Assembly (NCBI RefSeq): GCF_963665995.1
Contig: NZ_OY762512.1
Coordinates: 4,030,001 to 4,094,000, forward strand
DNA from: Pleurocapsa sp. FMAR1
GTDB lineage: Bacteria > Cyanobacteriota > Cyanobacteriia > Cyanobacteriales > Xenococcaceae
Reading direction: 5' to 3'
DNA length: 64,000 nucleotides
The position numbers and the translations under genes were made by a program. Below the pieces are notes generated by a model. It saw only the letters and a program-made list of their open reading frames with translations, was not told where the DNA came from and did no database searches. Below are positions 8,731-18,700 of this stretch, in pieces; within the stretch, counting starts at the first letter, position 1; each line of letters begins with the position of its first letter.

Positions 8731-9060
8731 TTAATCATCTCGATCCAAATCAGATTCAAGAATATCTTCTACATTTCTTGCTCCGTGAATTACCCTAATA
8801 ATTTCTACTCCATCTTCAATCAACCGATAAAAAACTAAATAACTCTCAAATCCTTTAACTGCCTTTTGCCTAATATCTATTAATTCAGGACTATCAAATT
8901 TGCTAGATTTACCCAACTGAGGAAAATTACCTAGTTGAGCAAATGTGTTTTCTGCTGCTAATAGAAAATCATCCGAAATGTCCAAATTATTGTTGCCTAT
9001 GTATGTAGCTAATTCAATTAAATCATTGATAACGATAGGACGTTTGAGAACTTTGCCCAT
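8731..9060 (-). CDS. parE: ParE/RelE-family toxin
   Basis: A toxin-like protein of 109 residues. It shows the ParE pattern: an N-terminal helix pair (NDLIELATYIG), a central FPQLGK segment, and the C-terminal strands YLVFYRLIEDGVEIIRVIHGARN. ParE toxins inhibit gyrase; related RelE toxins cut mRNA, and sequence alone does not settle which applies. The start codon overlaps the stop of the antitoxin gene in a TAATG junction, typical of coupled translation. It lies between direct repeats of the DUF2201 gene start. Confidence 0.85.
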   Translation of the reverse strand: MGKVLKRPIVINDLIELATYIGNNNLDISDDFLLAAENTFAQLGNFPQLGKSSKFDSPELIDIRQKAVKGFESYLVFYRLIEDGVEIIRVIHGARNVEDILESDLDRDD

Positions 9061-9314
9061 TATTGTTTTTGCTCGATTTTAGCTTTGACAACAGCGCGAA
9101 TTTCCGCCCAGTCATTTTCTGTAATCGGGGTTGCTTCCCCAGAGTTTAAGCCTTCCAATAAAAGAGATTCTAATCTATTTTGTTCTTTGCGATCGCGATC
9201 GCGACGAATCAAGTCTCTCATGTATTCACTTACTGTACCGTAATCACCATTTTTAATTTGCTCTTCTACATAAGCACGCATGGACTCAGGTAGAGAAATA
9301 TTCATACTTTTCAT
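9060..9314 (-). CDS. parD: ParD-like ribbon-helix-helix antitoxin
   Basis: An antitoxin of 84 residues with a ribbon-helix-helix N terminus (MNISLPESMRAYVEEQI, then YGTVSEYMRDLIRRD) and a variable toxin-binding tail. It should neutralise the ParE-type protein just downstream and repress the shared promoter. A tandem 10-base repeat lies 32 bp upstream of its start (9346-9365). The first M is at 9312-9314; an in-frame ATG three codons later could serve instead. Confidence 0.88.
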   Translation of the reverse strand: MKSMNISLPESMRAYVEEQIKNGDYGTVSEYMRDLIRRDRDRKEQNRLESLLLEGLNSGEATPITENDWAEIRAVVKAKIEQKQ

Positions 9315-9345
9315 TGGTTTATAATCAAATTATTAGTCAATGCTA

Positions 9346-9365
9346 TTTTATGCCATTTTATGCCA
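9346..9365. promoter_or_regulatory. Tandem direct repeat, possible ParD operator
   Basis: Two adjacent copies of TTTTATGCCA lie in the gap between the divergent parD and DUF2201 genes. Ribbon-helix-helix antitoxins commonly bind short repeated sites in their own promoter, and this site could also influence the DUF2201 gene. The operator role is inferred from position only. Confidence 0.4.
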
Positions 9366-9385
9366 TTAATTTAGTAAATAAATAT

Positions 9386-10564
9386 ATGAATCAACCAATA
9401 ACTAGTCAAAAAATAATCAGTGCGTCGTTGCTTCGTTTACGAATGCGATCGCCTTTTTTTGCTACCTTAGCTTTATTCGCCAAATTTATACCAACTCCCG
9501 ATATTCCTACTGCTGCAACTGACGGCAAAGATATCTTTTTTAATCCCGACTTTTTACAGTCTCTTAGCGCACCTCAACAAGATGGCATACTATTACACGA
9601 AGTTCTACACGCAGCGTTGCTTCATTTTCTACGCAGAGGAGTAAGAGAAAAAGAAACCTGGAATATAGCGGCTGATATTGTGGTTAATGGCATAATATGC
9701 CAACAAGGTTGTTTTGAATTGCCAGAAGGAGGTATTCGCGATCCTAAATTGGAACATCTTAGCGTGGAAGAAATTTATGAGCTATTGCCACAACAAGATT
9801 GTTCACATTGTTTGAGTATTCTCGATCTATTGGACAATGCGCCAGCAGGTAATGCCGACGAAAAAAGGCTGGCATCTCCAGGGCAAATAAGCAGTAAATT
9901 TGATAGCCTCTCGGAAGCTAAAAAAGCAGAATTAGAATCCCACTGGCAGAATGCGATGCAGCAAGCAACAGTAATTGCCCGCACTTCTAATCAGGGAAAT
10001 TTACCCGCAGGAATGATCAAGGAATTAGGCGCATTAGATCGATCGCAGCTAGACTGGCGCAGTTATTTATGGCGATATTTAGTCAAAACACCTACAGATT
10101 ATACAGAATTTGATCGTCGTTTTATTGGTCGAGGTTTATATCTAGAAACTTTACAGGGAGAATCGGTAAAAGTATATGTAGCAGTAGATACTAGCGGTTC
10201 GATTGACGAGCAACTACTGAAAATGTTCTTGAGTGAGGTCAAGGGGATTTTAAATTCCTATCCTCATTTAGAATGCGAACTTTATTATGCTGATGCAGAT
10301 GTTTATGGTGCTTACGAATTAAATCCCGATAGCGATATTCCCCAACCCCAGGGAGGCGGAGGAACGTCTTTTGTCCCCTTTTTCAGTAAAGTTAGTCATG
10401 GCTGGGATGGAATGACAACCGCAGTCTGCGTTTATCTTACGGATGGTTACGGTACATTTCCCGATACTGCCCCAGAATTACCCGTTTTGTGGGTAGTGAC
10501 TCCTGGTGGCTTAGATTTATCCCAGTTTCCTTTTGGTGAAACCGTTAGACTATTATCAATTTAA
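9386..10564 (+). CDS. DUF2201 protein: putative metallopeptidase with VWA-like domain
   Basis: A protein of 392 residues in two parts. The N-terminal half has a zinc-peptidase motif HEVLH at 71-75 and a further conserved WNIAADIVVN segment. The C-terminal half is VWA-like with a metal-binding DTSGSI at about 268-273 and TDGYG further on. DUF2201 proteins are regularly coupled to MoxR ATPases, and the ATPase at 6209 is the obvious partner. The ATG at 9386 is chosen over an upstream ATG at 9314 because both duplicated copies begin here. Peptidase activity is predicted, not shown. Confidence 0.85.
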   Translation: MNQPITSQKIISASLLRLRMRSPFFATLALFAKFIPTPDIPTAATDGKDIFFNPDFLQSLSAPQQDGILLHEVLHAALLHFLRRGVREKETWNIAADIVVNGIICQQGCFELPEGGIRDPKLEHLSVEEIYELLPQQDCSHCLSILDLLDNAPAGNADEKRLASPGQISSKFDSLSEAKKAELESHWQNAMQQATVIARTSNQGNLPAGMIKELGALDRSQLDWRSYLWRYLVKTPTDYTEFDRRFIGRGLYLETLQGESVKVYVAVDTSGSIDEQLLKMFLSEVKGILNSYPHLECELYYADADVYGAYELNPDSDIPQPQGGGGTSFVPFFSKVSHGWDGMTTAVCVYLTDGYGTFPDTAPELPVLWVVTPGGLDLSQFPFGETVRLLSI

Positions 10565-10897
10565 TCATTCTTTACTGCAATATTACAACAGTTAGAGCAG
10601 TTTGATTTATGAACTATCGATATTAACTAAGCTACATAATCAAGACTTACGCAGTGAAGAAAAATCAAGGTTTTAGCAAGGACAAAGGGAAAAATAAATC
10701 CTTTAACCCTTACCCTTTAACCTTTTCCCAGTCTCAACCTAAAATTGAGTGCCTAAGTCCTAATAATCTATCTTGTTTGTGATTTCATATTTAATTCTGT
10801 TTACCTACTCAATCGAGTTGATGCCAAAATTAAAACTGCTGTGAAATTTAGCTACACTGACGGCTATGGCGTAATTTAACCAACTTTTTTAAAGACT
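10565..10897. other. Intergenic region between DUF2201 and zorA-like genes
   Basis: No credible gene is seen. The gap contains the inverted-repeat element at 10644-10759 and otherwise AT-rich sequence. No clear terminator hairpin lies right after the DUF2201 stop, so read-through is possible. Confidence 0.5.
10644..10759. mobile_element. MITE-like element with GACTTACGCA ends
   Basis: The left end reads GACTTACGCAGTG and the right end, read on the other strand, GACTTAGGCACTC, an imperfect terminal inverted repeat. The 116-bp interior has no reading frame. Short elements with GACTTACGCA ends are common in cyanobacterial intergenic DNA. No target duplication was seen. Confidence 0.5.
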
Positions 10898-11998
10898 ATG
10901 CAACAAATATTAAATATTTTTAGTTTAATTCCTGGTTATTTAATAATTTTGGCGATTTTTCTGGTAATATTGCCTACTATTTTGGCGATATTATTACGTT
11001 ATTCTTTATACCGACATTTAAAGCATTTAGCAGGGAGAAGTCGGCAACTATTAGGAGGAATGAAGTTAGAATCCACTCCTAAAATTATTAGCAAATTAGA
11101 ACAGAGGTTTATAGATACTAATCTCAATCCCGATCAAATTAATACAGCCTCGGTAATTGAAGGAATCTATAGTCAAGAAAAATTTTATTTTTTGGGTATG
11201 TCTTTAGAATGCGAGTTTATTGATAGTTTGTGTCGTATTCTACCTAATTTGCTGCTGTCTTTTGGGCTATTAGGAACTTTTTTAGGTATTACATTTAACT
11301 TGTCTAGTTTAAGTCAGACAATTACCCAGATTAATATTAATGATGTAAGAAACTTGGTCGAACAATTAAACCAGCCTTTACAGGGTATGGGGGTAGCATT
11401 CACTACCAGTTTAATTGCGATCGCCTGTAGTTCTCTTTTGACAGTTTTGAACTTACTGTGGAATACCAATATTGTTAAAGCAGGTTTACTCAGCCATCTC
11501 GAAGACTACATCGATAATATCTATTTACCCACAATACAGCCTGTAAGTTCTCTAGAAGAAGCGATCTCTCAATTTAGACAGGACTTTGATGGCATGGTGT
11601 ATAAACTAGGAAACACAATTGAAGCATCCATGACGAGAGCTTTTAGCCGCATCGAAAATAGCGCAGCCACCTTTGAACACGCAGCCAACACTTTTGATAA
11701 TAGTCGCTTTCCTGAAAAACTTGATTCAGCTACTAGTAATTTGGCGATCGCTCAAAATCAATTTTCTCAATCTTCTCTGGTATTGCAAAAGTCTACCCTC
11801 TCTTTCGATCATAATTTAGACTCTATGCAAAAACTGACTAAAAAGTTTTTGGAATTAAATCAGCAGGTAAGCAATATTAATCAGCAATATTCCAGTTTGA
11901 TTGACCTCAATAAGCAGAAAAATTTTATTGAACAATCAGGTTTAAAAGAAATTCAACTAGAACTATCAAGACTGATTAATAAAATTCAAACCCCATAG
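10898..11998 (+). CDS. MotA/TolQ/ExbB-family proton channel protein, ZorA-like
   Basis: A membrane protein of 366 residues: a helix at 11-34, a cytoplasmic loop, helices at 115-137 and 164-188, then a helical tail of about 175 residues. GLLGTFLGIT (123-132) is the hallmark of ZorA/MotA/ExbB channel proteins, and QPLQGMGVAFTTSLIAIA fits the third helix. With the downstream OmpA-type partner it should form a proton-driven motor in the inner membrane. The tail is shorter than in typical ZorA. Other possibilities are a general ExbB-like energiser. Confidence 0.8.
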   Translation: MQQILNIFSLIPGYLIILAIFLVILPTILAILLRYSLYRHLKHLAGRSRQLLGGMKLESTPKIISKLEQRFIDTNLNPDQINTASVIEGIYSQEKFYFLGMSLECEFIDSLCRILPNLLLSFGLLGTFLGITFNLSSLSQTITQININDVRNLVEQLNQPLQGMGVAFTTSLIAIACSSLLTVLNLLWNTNIVKAGLLSHLEDYIDNIYLPTIQPVSSLEEAISQFRQDFDGMVYKLGNTIEASMTRAFSRIENSAATFEHAANTFDNSRFPEKLDSATSNLAIAQNQFSQSSLVLQKSTLSFDHNLDSMQKLTKKFLELNQQVSNINQQYSSLIDLNKQKNFIEQSGLKEIQLELSRLINKIQTP

Positions 11999-12009
11999 CA
12001 AGTAATAGG

Positions 12010-12196
12010 TAACGCTACTTTCGGGTTACGAACATGAAATAGTTGAGCTGTAACCTCTAACCTATAACCAAAAAGCTTTTGAAAGATTTGTTAATTTTCC
12101 CAACCTAAAATTTCATCATTGAAGAACGGTTTTTAAATTACCTCTCTTTGCAATAGCTCTACTCTTCCAGGCGAATCTTATCCCGAACTCACGTTA
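12010..12196. mobile_element. MITE-like element between the zorA-like and zorB-like genes
   Basis: The left end is TAACGCTACTTTCGGGTTA (12010-12028). The right end, read on the other strand, is TAACGTGAGTTCGGGATAA (12178-12196). The same two ends bound a 106-bp element at 57943-58048. The interior holds no long frame. It fills almost all of the gap between the two motor genes without breaking either. Confidence 0.6.
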
Positions 12197-12212
12197 GGTA
12201 ATAAACAGTTGT

Positions 12213-13100
12213 ATGAATAAAAAACGAAAAATACGTAGTTATGAAGCCACAGAAAGCCTCAACGTGTGGCCCTCTTTTACAGACTTGATGGCTAATGCTT
12301 TTATGATTATTAGCCTGTTTCTTTTGTTGGCTTTATTCAAGTCTTTGTTTCTCAAATATACTGCCCAAGAAACAAAGCAAAACCTGAGTGATACTGAAAG
12401 ACAGGTGCGTTTACTTCAAAGAGAAATTGCTACTTTAGAAAATGAACTAGGAGAAAGCACTTCTAACGTGCGCCAGCTTAAAAAAGCTTCTTCTGAACTG
12501 CAAAGACTATTACTCAGTAGCAACGAAAAAAAAAGACTATTACTCAGTAGCAACGAACAAAGTCGTAATCGTGCAGATATTTTACAATCAGAAATAAAGC
12601 GTTTAAAATCTGCGCCTCCTGTAGTGGTAATTCAAGACTCTGGGGGATACCAGTTTGACTCTGGTAGTGCGAGTCTACCGCAAGAATTAAAAAGCTACAT
12701 CACCAAAGATCTTGTCAATCGCATTGAAAAAATTAGCCAACAGCGCAACCTCTACGTTGTCGAAATTATCGGGCATACTGATGGTCAAGTAAACTCTGGT
12801 GGGGGCAATTTAGATCAGCAGCTAGAAAAAGTAGCTCAGGGAAAACAGTCTGTAGACAGTCTTAAACCTGGATCTAACGCCGATTTGGGCTTAATGCGCG
12901 CCTTAGAGGTAGTCAAAGAACTCCAGAAGGTACAAGAACAAACAGGAAAACTTAAAGGAGTCCAGTTTCACGCCTATTCAGCAGCCCAAATACAGCTTCC
13001 CAACGGGAATTTTGCCCAAGTCAATCGGCAAAGCGATCCCAACCGCCGTAGAATTGAAATTCGCTTCTCACCACTAGGAAAAGCAGAAACTGTTCAGTAA
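12213..13100 (+). CDS. MotB-like OmpA-domain protein, ZorB-like
   Basis: A protein of 295 residues. A short basic N terminus leads into one membrane helix (about 24-46) that begins with an aspartate (D24 in WPSFTDLMANAF), the place of the proton-carrying aspartate of MotB and ZorB. A coiled-coil linker follows, then an OmpA-like peptidoglycan-binding domain (about 140-292: EIIGHTDG, LGLMRALEVVKEL, PNRRRIEIRF). It should anchor the stator formed with the preceding channel protein. The linker contains a 10-residue tandem duplication. A dead partial copy lies at 19215. Confidence 0.85.
   Translation: MNKKRKIRSYEATESLNVWPSFTDLMANAFMIISLFLLLALFKSLFLKYTAQETKQNLSDTERQVRLLQREIATLENELGESTSNVRQLKKASSELQRLLLSSNEKKRLLLSSNEQSRNRADILQSEIKRLKSAPPVVVIQDSGGYQFDSGSASLPQELKSYITKDLVNRIEKISQQRNLYVVEIIGHTDGQVNSGGGNLDQQLEKVAQGKQSVDSLKPGSNADLGLMRALEVVKELQKVQEQTGKLKGVQFHAYSAAQIQLPNGNFAQVNRQSDPNRRRIEIRFSPLGKAETVQ
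12502..12561 (+). repeat. Tandem 30-bp duplication inside the zorB-like gene
   Basis: Two 30-base units lie in register and repeat the peptide RLLLSSNE in the coiled-coil linker. The units differ by only a few bases at their ends, so the duplication is probably recent. It keeps the frame and lengthens the linker by ten residues. Confidence 0.8.
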
Positions 13101-13286
13101 ATTTTTTAGTTAAACTAGGATAATTTAGAGAAGCAAGCTGAGTAAAACTTTATATTCCTCATCTCAATAATTTCAGAGATGGTAATTTTGTTTCAATACA
13201 AAATTAAACATTACTCGTTACTCGTTACTCGCTAGAAATCTCTACTGTTGCTATTTGAAATTACTATATCCCTCATCCCTTTAAAG

Positions 13287-15197
13287 ATGCTCGATCCTAA
13301 AATTCCTGCTGGTAGACTAGAAGACAAATGGGACAATTATAAAGATCACTGCAAGTTAGTTAGTCCTGCTAATAAGAAAAAGCATACGATTTTAATTATC
13401 GGCACAGGTTTGGCGGGTGCATCGGCTGCTGCTACACTGGCGGAATTGGGTTATAACGTCAAAAGTTTTTGCATTCAAGATTCTCCTCGTCGCGCCCACA
13501 GCATAGCGGCACAAGGGGGCATTAACGGTGCCAAGAATTATCCTAATGACGGGGATACGGTATGGCGATTGTTTTACGACACCATTAAAGGAGGCGACTA
13601 TCGTTCTCGTGAAGCAAATGTGCATCGCTTGGCGCAAATTAGTAATCAGATTATCGATCAATGTGTGGCTCAAGGCGTTCCCTTTGCCAGAGAATACGGA
13701 GGGCTGTTAGGGAATCGTTCTTTTGGAGGGGCGCAGGTATCTCGTACCTTTTATGCCAAAGGACAAACGGGACAGCAGTTATTGTTGGGGGCATATAGTG
13801 CCATGTCTCGTCAAATTGCCGAGGGCAAAATTGAGATGTTTTCCCGTCGAGAAATGTTGGATTTAGTTTTAGTTGAGGGGAAAGCACGAGGCATTATTGT
13901 TCGCAATTTAATTACGGGAGAAATAGAACGTTACGCAGGGGATGCAGTATTACTTTGTACTGGAGGCTACAGCAACGTCTTTTATCTTTCTACTAATGCC
14001 CGTAACTCTAACGTTACTGCTGCTTGGCGATGCTATAAACGAGGGGCTTTGTTTGCCAATCCCTGCTACACTCAGATTCATCCTACCTGCATCCCTGTGA
14101 CGGGAGGATACCAGTCGAAGTTAACCTTGATGAGTGAGGGGTTGCGGAATGATGGCAGAGTATGGATACCAAAACAACCAGGAGATCAGCGTCATCCTAG
14201 TCAAATTCCTGAAGCGGAAAGAGATTATTATCTGGAAACTAAATATCCCAGCTTTGGTAATCTTGTTCCGCGTGACGTGGCTTCACGGAATGCCAAACAG
14301 ATTACAGATGAAGGTAGGGGAGTTGGGGAAACAGGACTAGCGGTTTATTTAGACTTTCGAGATGCCATTAAAAATTTGGGCAAAGAAATAATTAGCGATC
14401 GCTATGATAATCTATTTCAAATGTACCAAAGGATCACAGGCGAAAATCCCTATGAAGTACCGATGCGTATTTATCCTGCCGTACACTACATCATGGGTGG
14501 CTTGTGGGTAGACTATAACTTAATGAGTACTATTCCTGGTTTACACGTCTTAGGAGAAGCAAATTTTTCCGATCACGGGGCAAATCGCCTGGGCGCAAGT
14601 GCCTTAATGCAGGGGTTAGCCGATGGTTATTTTGTCATTCCCTACACTTTAGGCAACTATATCGCTACCGCCGATTTACCATCTGTAGAAACTACCCACT
14701 CTGCTTTTGAGGAGGCAGAAGCCACGGTAAGGTCTAAAGTAAGTAAATTACTGAGTATTAAGGGAAATAAAACCGTGACTGAGTTTCATCGCCAGCTAGG
14801 TCATATTCTTTGGGACTGTGTGGGAATGTCGCGCGATCGAGCAGGTTTAGAAAAAGCGATCGCCTCGATTTCAGACTTGAGACAAGAATACTGGCAAAAC
14901 GTGATTATTCCAGGAGATATTCACACTTTTAATAAAAATTTAGAATTTGCGGGTAGAGTCGCCGACTTTTTGGAATTAGGTGAACTTATGGCGCGGGATG
15001 CCCTGGCTAGAGAAGAATCCTGTGGCGCACACTTTCGCGTTGAATGCCAAACAACAGAAGGCGAGGCACAACGTAATGATGAGCAGTTTGCTTATGTTGC
15101 AGCTTGGCAATACAAAGGCGATGAAAAGACTCCAGAGTTACATACAGAACAGTTGGAGTTTGACAATGTGGAATTAACCCAACGTAGTTATAAGTAA
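13287..15197 (+). CDS. sdhA: Succinate dehydrogenase / fumarate reductase flavoprotein subunit (SdhA-type)
   Basis: A flavoprotein of 636 residues. It has an FAD-binding [10 protein letters not shown] near residue 40, [14 protein letters not shown] around the covalent-flavin histidine, an HPTCIPV substrate-site motif, and [11 protein letters not shown] near the C-terminal flavin region. It oxidises succinate to fumarate and passes electrons to an iron-sulfur subunit. No sdhB or sdhC gene is next to it, which is common in cyanobacteria. The ATG at 13287 ([15 protein letters not shown]) fits the family start better than a TTG at 13248. Confidence 0.9.
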   Translation: MLDPKIPAGRLEDKWDNYKDHCKLVSPANKKKHTILIIGTGLAGASAAATLAELGYNVKSFCIQDSPRRAHSIAAQGGINGAKNYPNDGDTVWRLFYDTIKGGDYRSREANVHRLAQISNQIIDQCVAQGVPFAREYGGLLGNRSFGGAQVSRTFYAKGQTGQQLLLGAYSAMSRQIAEGKIEMFSRREMLDLVLVEGKARGIIVRNLITGEIERYAGDAVLLCTGGYSNVFYLSTNARNSNVTAAWRCYKRGALFANPCYTQIHPTCIPVTGGYQSKLTLMSEGLRNDGRVWIPKQPGDQRHPSQIPEAERDYYLETKYPSFGNLVPRDVASRNAKQITDEGRGVGETGLAVYLDFRDAIKNLGKEIISDRYDNLFQMYQRITGENPYEVPMRIYPAVHYIMGGLWVDYNLMSTIPGLHVLGEANFSDHGANRLGASALMQGLADGYFVIPYTLGNYIATADLPSVETTHSAFEEAEATVRSKVSKLLSIKGNKTVTEFHRQLGHILWDCVGMSRDRAGLEKAIASISDLRQEYWQNVIIPGDIHTFNKNLEFAGRVADFLELGELMARDALAREESCGAHFRVECQTTEGEAQRNDEQFAYVAAWQYKGDEKTPELHTEQLEFDNVELTQRSYK

Positions 15198-15758
15198 TAC
15201 TGTTTATCAAAAATAGCTGGATAGATCGAGATTTTTTGTTCATCAAGATTAATCTTACTAATGTCTTATTTATTCTGACCTCTGACCTCTGACCTCTGAC
15301 CTCCGACCTCTGACCTCCGACCTCTGACCGCTGACCTCTGACCTTTACTAAATTGTTACTTTCGAGAATTAATATAAGCTATTTGGTAAGCGATTATTGG
15401 CTGAACGTGAGCGAAAAAACGTGCCCAGATGGCAATAAATGAAATTAAAAGAAATTATTACAAATCACATCATTTTTTAACTGATGCTTTTTTTTGTAGC
15501 ATAATTTTTCTTTTACTGGTAGTATAATTTCAAATTCCATTGTTTAATGCAAAGATCATTCATATTAGGCAAAATTAAATATTAGTTAAATAAGTAGGCA
15601 GAATTGAATATAAAACCGAATAAGCAAGATTTTATTCGCTAATTTTTACTCCCTGCGAGAAAGGTGTAATCACAGCATCTAGTATCCCTTGGCTACGTCT
15701 TTCTTCCTACCAAGACTATCTTCTAATTAATTTCACCCACCTAGTTAATTGTTTTTTT
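15198..15758. other. Intergenic region upstream of the NRPS-like gene
   Basis: This 560-bp gap holds the heptamer array at 15276-15345 and then AT-rich DNA without a convincing gene. It must contain the promoter of the NRPS-like gene, but no clear -35/-10 pair is evident. Confidence 0.5.
15276..15345 (+). repeat. Tandem heptamer repeat (STRR), 10 units
   Basis: Ten consecutive units of 7 bases follow YGACCTC, mostly TGACCTC with CGACCTC and TGACCGC variants and a final TGACCTT. It matches the shorter array at 254-288. Such arrays are typical of cyanobacterial intergenic DNA and probably vary in length between strains. Confidence 0.85.
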
Positions 15759-18700
15759 ATGCTGTTAAGAAATAAATTTTTCGCCAAAAAATCAAATTCA
15801 GCTATTAATTATTGGCAAACAAATCTCAAAAACATTGCTCCAATCCTAAATTTTCCTACGGATAAAGTAAGGGCAATTGATTCTGCAACTGAAAATACAA
15901 TTGTTCAGAGCCAGAAGAATTTGAAGCAAAAAGAAGTTGCATTTTCAGCAGAATTAAGCATCGCCTTGAAAAATTTTTCTCAACAAAAAAATGTCCCACT
16001 TGGGGCGATCTTGCTGAGTGCATTTCAAGTTCTACTATATCGCTATACTAGCCAAAAAGATATTGTAGTCGGCTGTTTGGACTTGTATGGTGATCAGAAA
16101 ACAAAGCTAGAAATATTACCTATTAGAGTTTCTCTTAAAGACGAGCAAAACTTTGCCGAGCTATTAGCCTTAACCCAAACACAAATTTCAGCAGCTAGTA
16201 ATTATTTAGACCTAAACCTCGTCGCTTTAGCTAAAGCTTTAAAAAAAGAAAGCTCAGAATTTTCCCTAGCTTCCATATCTCAGATCTTATTTAGATTTAA
16301 TCCCTCTTCACAAACTTCTCAAGTTGGAGCGACTAAAACAAAAGCTAATAGCGAATTGTTTATCGATATTATAGACAAGTCAGACTATTTAATTTGCCAA
16401 GTTGTATACGATCGCCAGTTATATAATGATGAGACTATTCAACGTATCTGTAACAATTATCAGATATTGCTAAAGTCAATTGTTGCCAATCCTCAAGTAC
16501 CAATTTCAGCTTTATCTTTGCTATCGACAGCAGAACGACAGCAAGTTCTAGTCGGATGGAATTCAACCCAGGTTGACCAAGAAACTAAATGTATTCATCA
16601 ACTATTTGCAGCAAGAGCAGCGAGTAACCCCACAGCAGTCGCAGTTATCTGTCAGGGAGAACAGCTAACCTATGGGGAACTAAACCAAAAAGCTAACCAA
16701 TTAGCCTATTATTTGCAGAGTTTGGGGATTGGCTCAGAGTCTTTGGTTGGTATTTACCTAGAACGCTCCGTCATGATGGTAGTTGGTATATTGGGGATTC
16801 TCAAAGCGGGAGCTGCCTATGTACCTTTAGATTTAGGAAATCCTCAATCTAGGCAAGCTTTTATTTTAGAAGATGCCAAGATCACCACCTTATTAACTCA
16901 AGCCAGTTTACTAGACCAAATACCCAGCCAAATCAAAACCAGTATTTGTTTAGATCGCGATCGCGATGTGATAGTGCAGCATCCTCAAAATAATTGTCCT
17001 TGTCAAGCTACACTCTCAGACTTAGCTTTGATTGTTTATACTTCTGGTTCAACGGGAAAGCCCAAAGGAGTAATGACCTCCCACGGCAATTTGAGTCACT
17101 ATGCTAGTTCATTGCAAATAGCTCTTAATATCAAAGAGTCAGACGTATATCTCCATCGCGGACAAATTGCTCTAATTGCTTCGGCTCGACAACTTTTAAT
17201 GCCTTTGACTCAAGGTGCTGCTGTTGTAATTTTAACTGAACTAGAAAAGCGCGATCCACTTTTAATGTTCGATCTGATCAAACGTTATGGTGTCACCATA
17301 GTTGACCGCGTTCCTTCATTTTGGTTAAGTTTCGCCGATATTTTTCGTCAGCTCGATACCCAAACCAAGCAGAGTATCCAAGATAATTCCGTACGTTTAG
17401 TGGCTACTGGTGGCGAACAGGTTACTTTAGAGGTTTATCATTGTTGGCAAGAAACCTTTGCTGCTCACGTTAAGTTTGCTATTCTCTACGGTCAAACAGA
17501 AGGTACGGGAGTGGTAACTGTTTATGATGTCCCCACTCAAGTAGATAATTCTTTAAAATCTTTACCTGTAGGTTCTCCCATTTCTAATATGCAGGTTTAT
17601 TTACTAGATGACTATCTACAACCTGTGCCTATCGGCGTTGCTGCCCAGATTCATATTAGCGGTGCTGGAGTCGCCCACGGCTATCTAAATCGACCCGAAT
17701 TGACCAAAGAAAAATTTATTGATAATCCTTATATGCCAGGGGAGCGTCTATACAAAACAGGAGATTTGGGACGTTATCTGTCTGATGGCTCGATTCAATT
17801 TCTTGGTCGTTTAGATCGTCAAGTTAATATCCAGGGATTGCGCATTGAGCTGGGAGAGATTGAGGCAGTACTATCACAACATGAATCGATCCAAGAAGCA
17901 GCGGTAGTTGTCCGTAGCAATAAATTAGGGGAAACTTTAGCTGTTTATCTGGTGCCAACTAAAACAGCATCACCCAGGGCAGAGTTGTTAAAAAGCTATC
18001 TTCAACAAAAATTACCAGCCTATATGGTTCCCAAGGATTTTATTTTTGTAGCTGCTTTTCCTCTAACTACGAGCGGAAAAGTAGACCGACTTGCCTTATC
18101 TGCCTTGAATACAGATGAATTACCAAAACCCATTGTTGCCCCCCGCGATCGCTTAGAATTGGAGATGGTGCAAATGTTAGAAGAAATTTTAGGCATCAAA
18201 CAAATAGGCATTCGGGATAACTTTATTGAATTGGGTGGTAATTCTCTTTTGGCAGCACGTTTAGTAGCGGAAATTGAAAATAAATACCAACAAAAAATTC
18301 CCCTCTCCACAATTTTTCAGGCATTTAATATTGAAAATTTAGCTAACCTCATTCGTCAAGAAGAAGAATTTTCTGCTCCCAAATGCTTGGTGCCAATTAA
18401 ACAGGGAAATTCTCAACCAAACCTGTTTGCGATTCATTTTTTGGGACATGGCTTAGAATATTATCTTCCCCTGGCTGAATATCTACATTCAAATGTCTCT
18501 ATCGATGGACTATCATCATTTTTGAGCAATGAATCTGATAAACCTCATCCTAGAGATATTAGACGCTTGGCAGCATACTACACCCACAACCTAAAAAAAG
18601 TCCAGCCTCAAGGACCTTATTATTTGCTAGGGGTATCTTTTGGTGGTTTAATTGTCTACGAAATAGCACAATTATTAGTATCTCAGGGGCATGAAGTTAG

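Noticed and set aside
9314-9385. Longer DUF2201 protein starting at 9314
   Set aside because: The extra 24 residues overlap the parD promoter region, and both duplicated gene starts begin at the ATG matching 9386.
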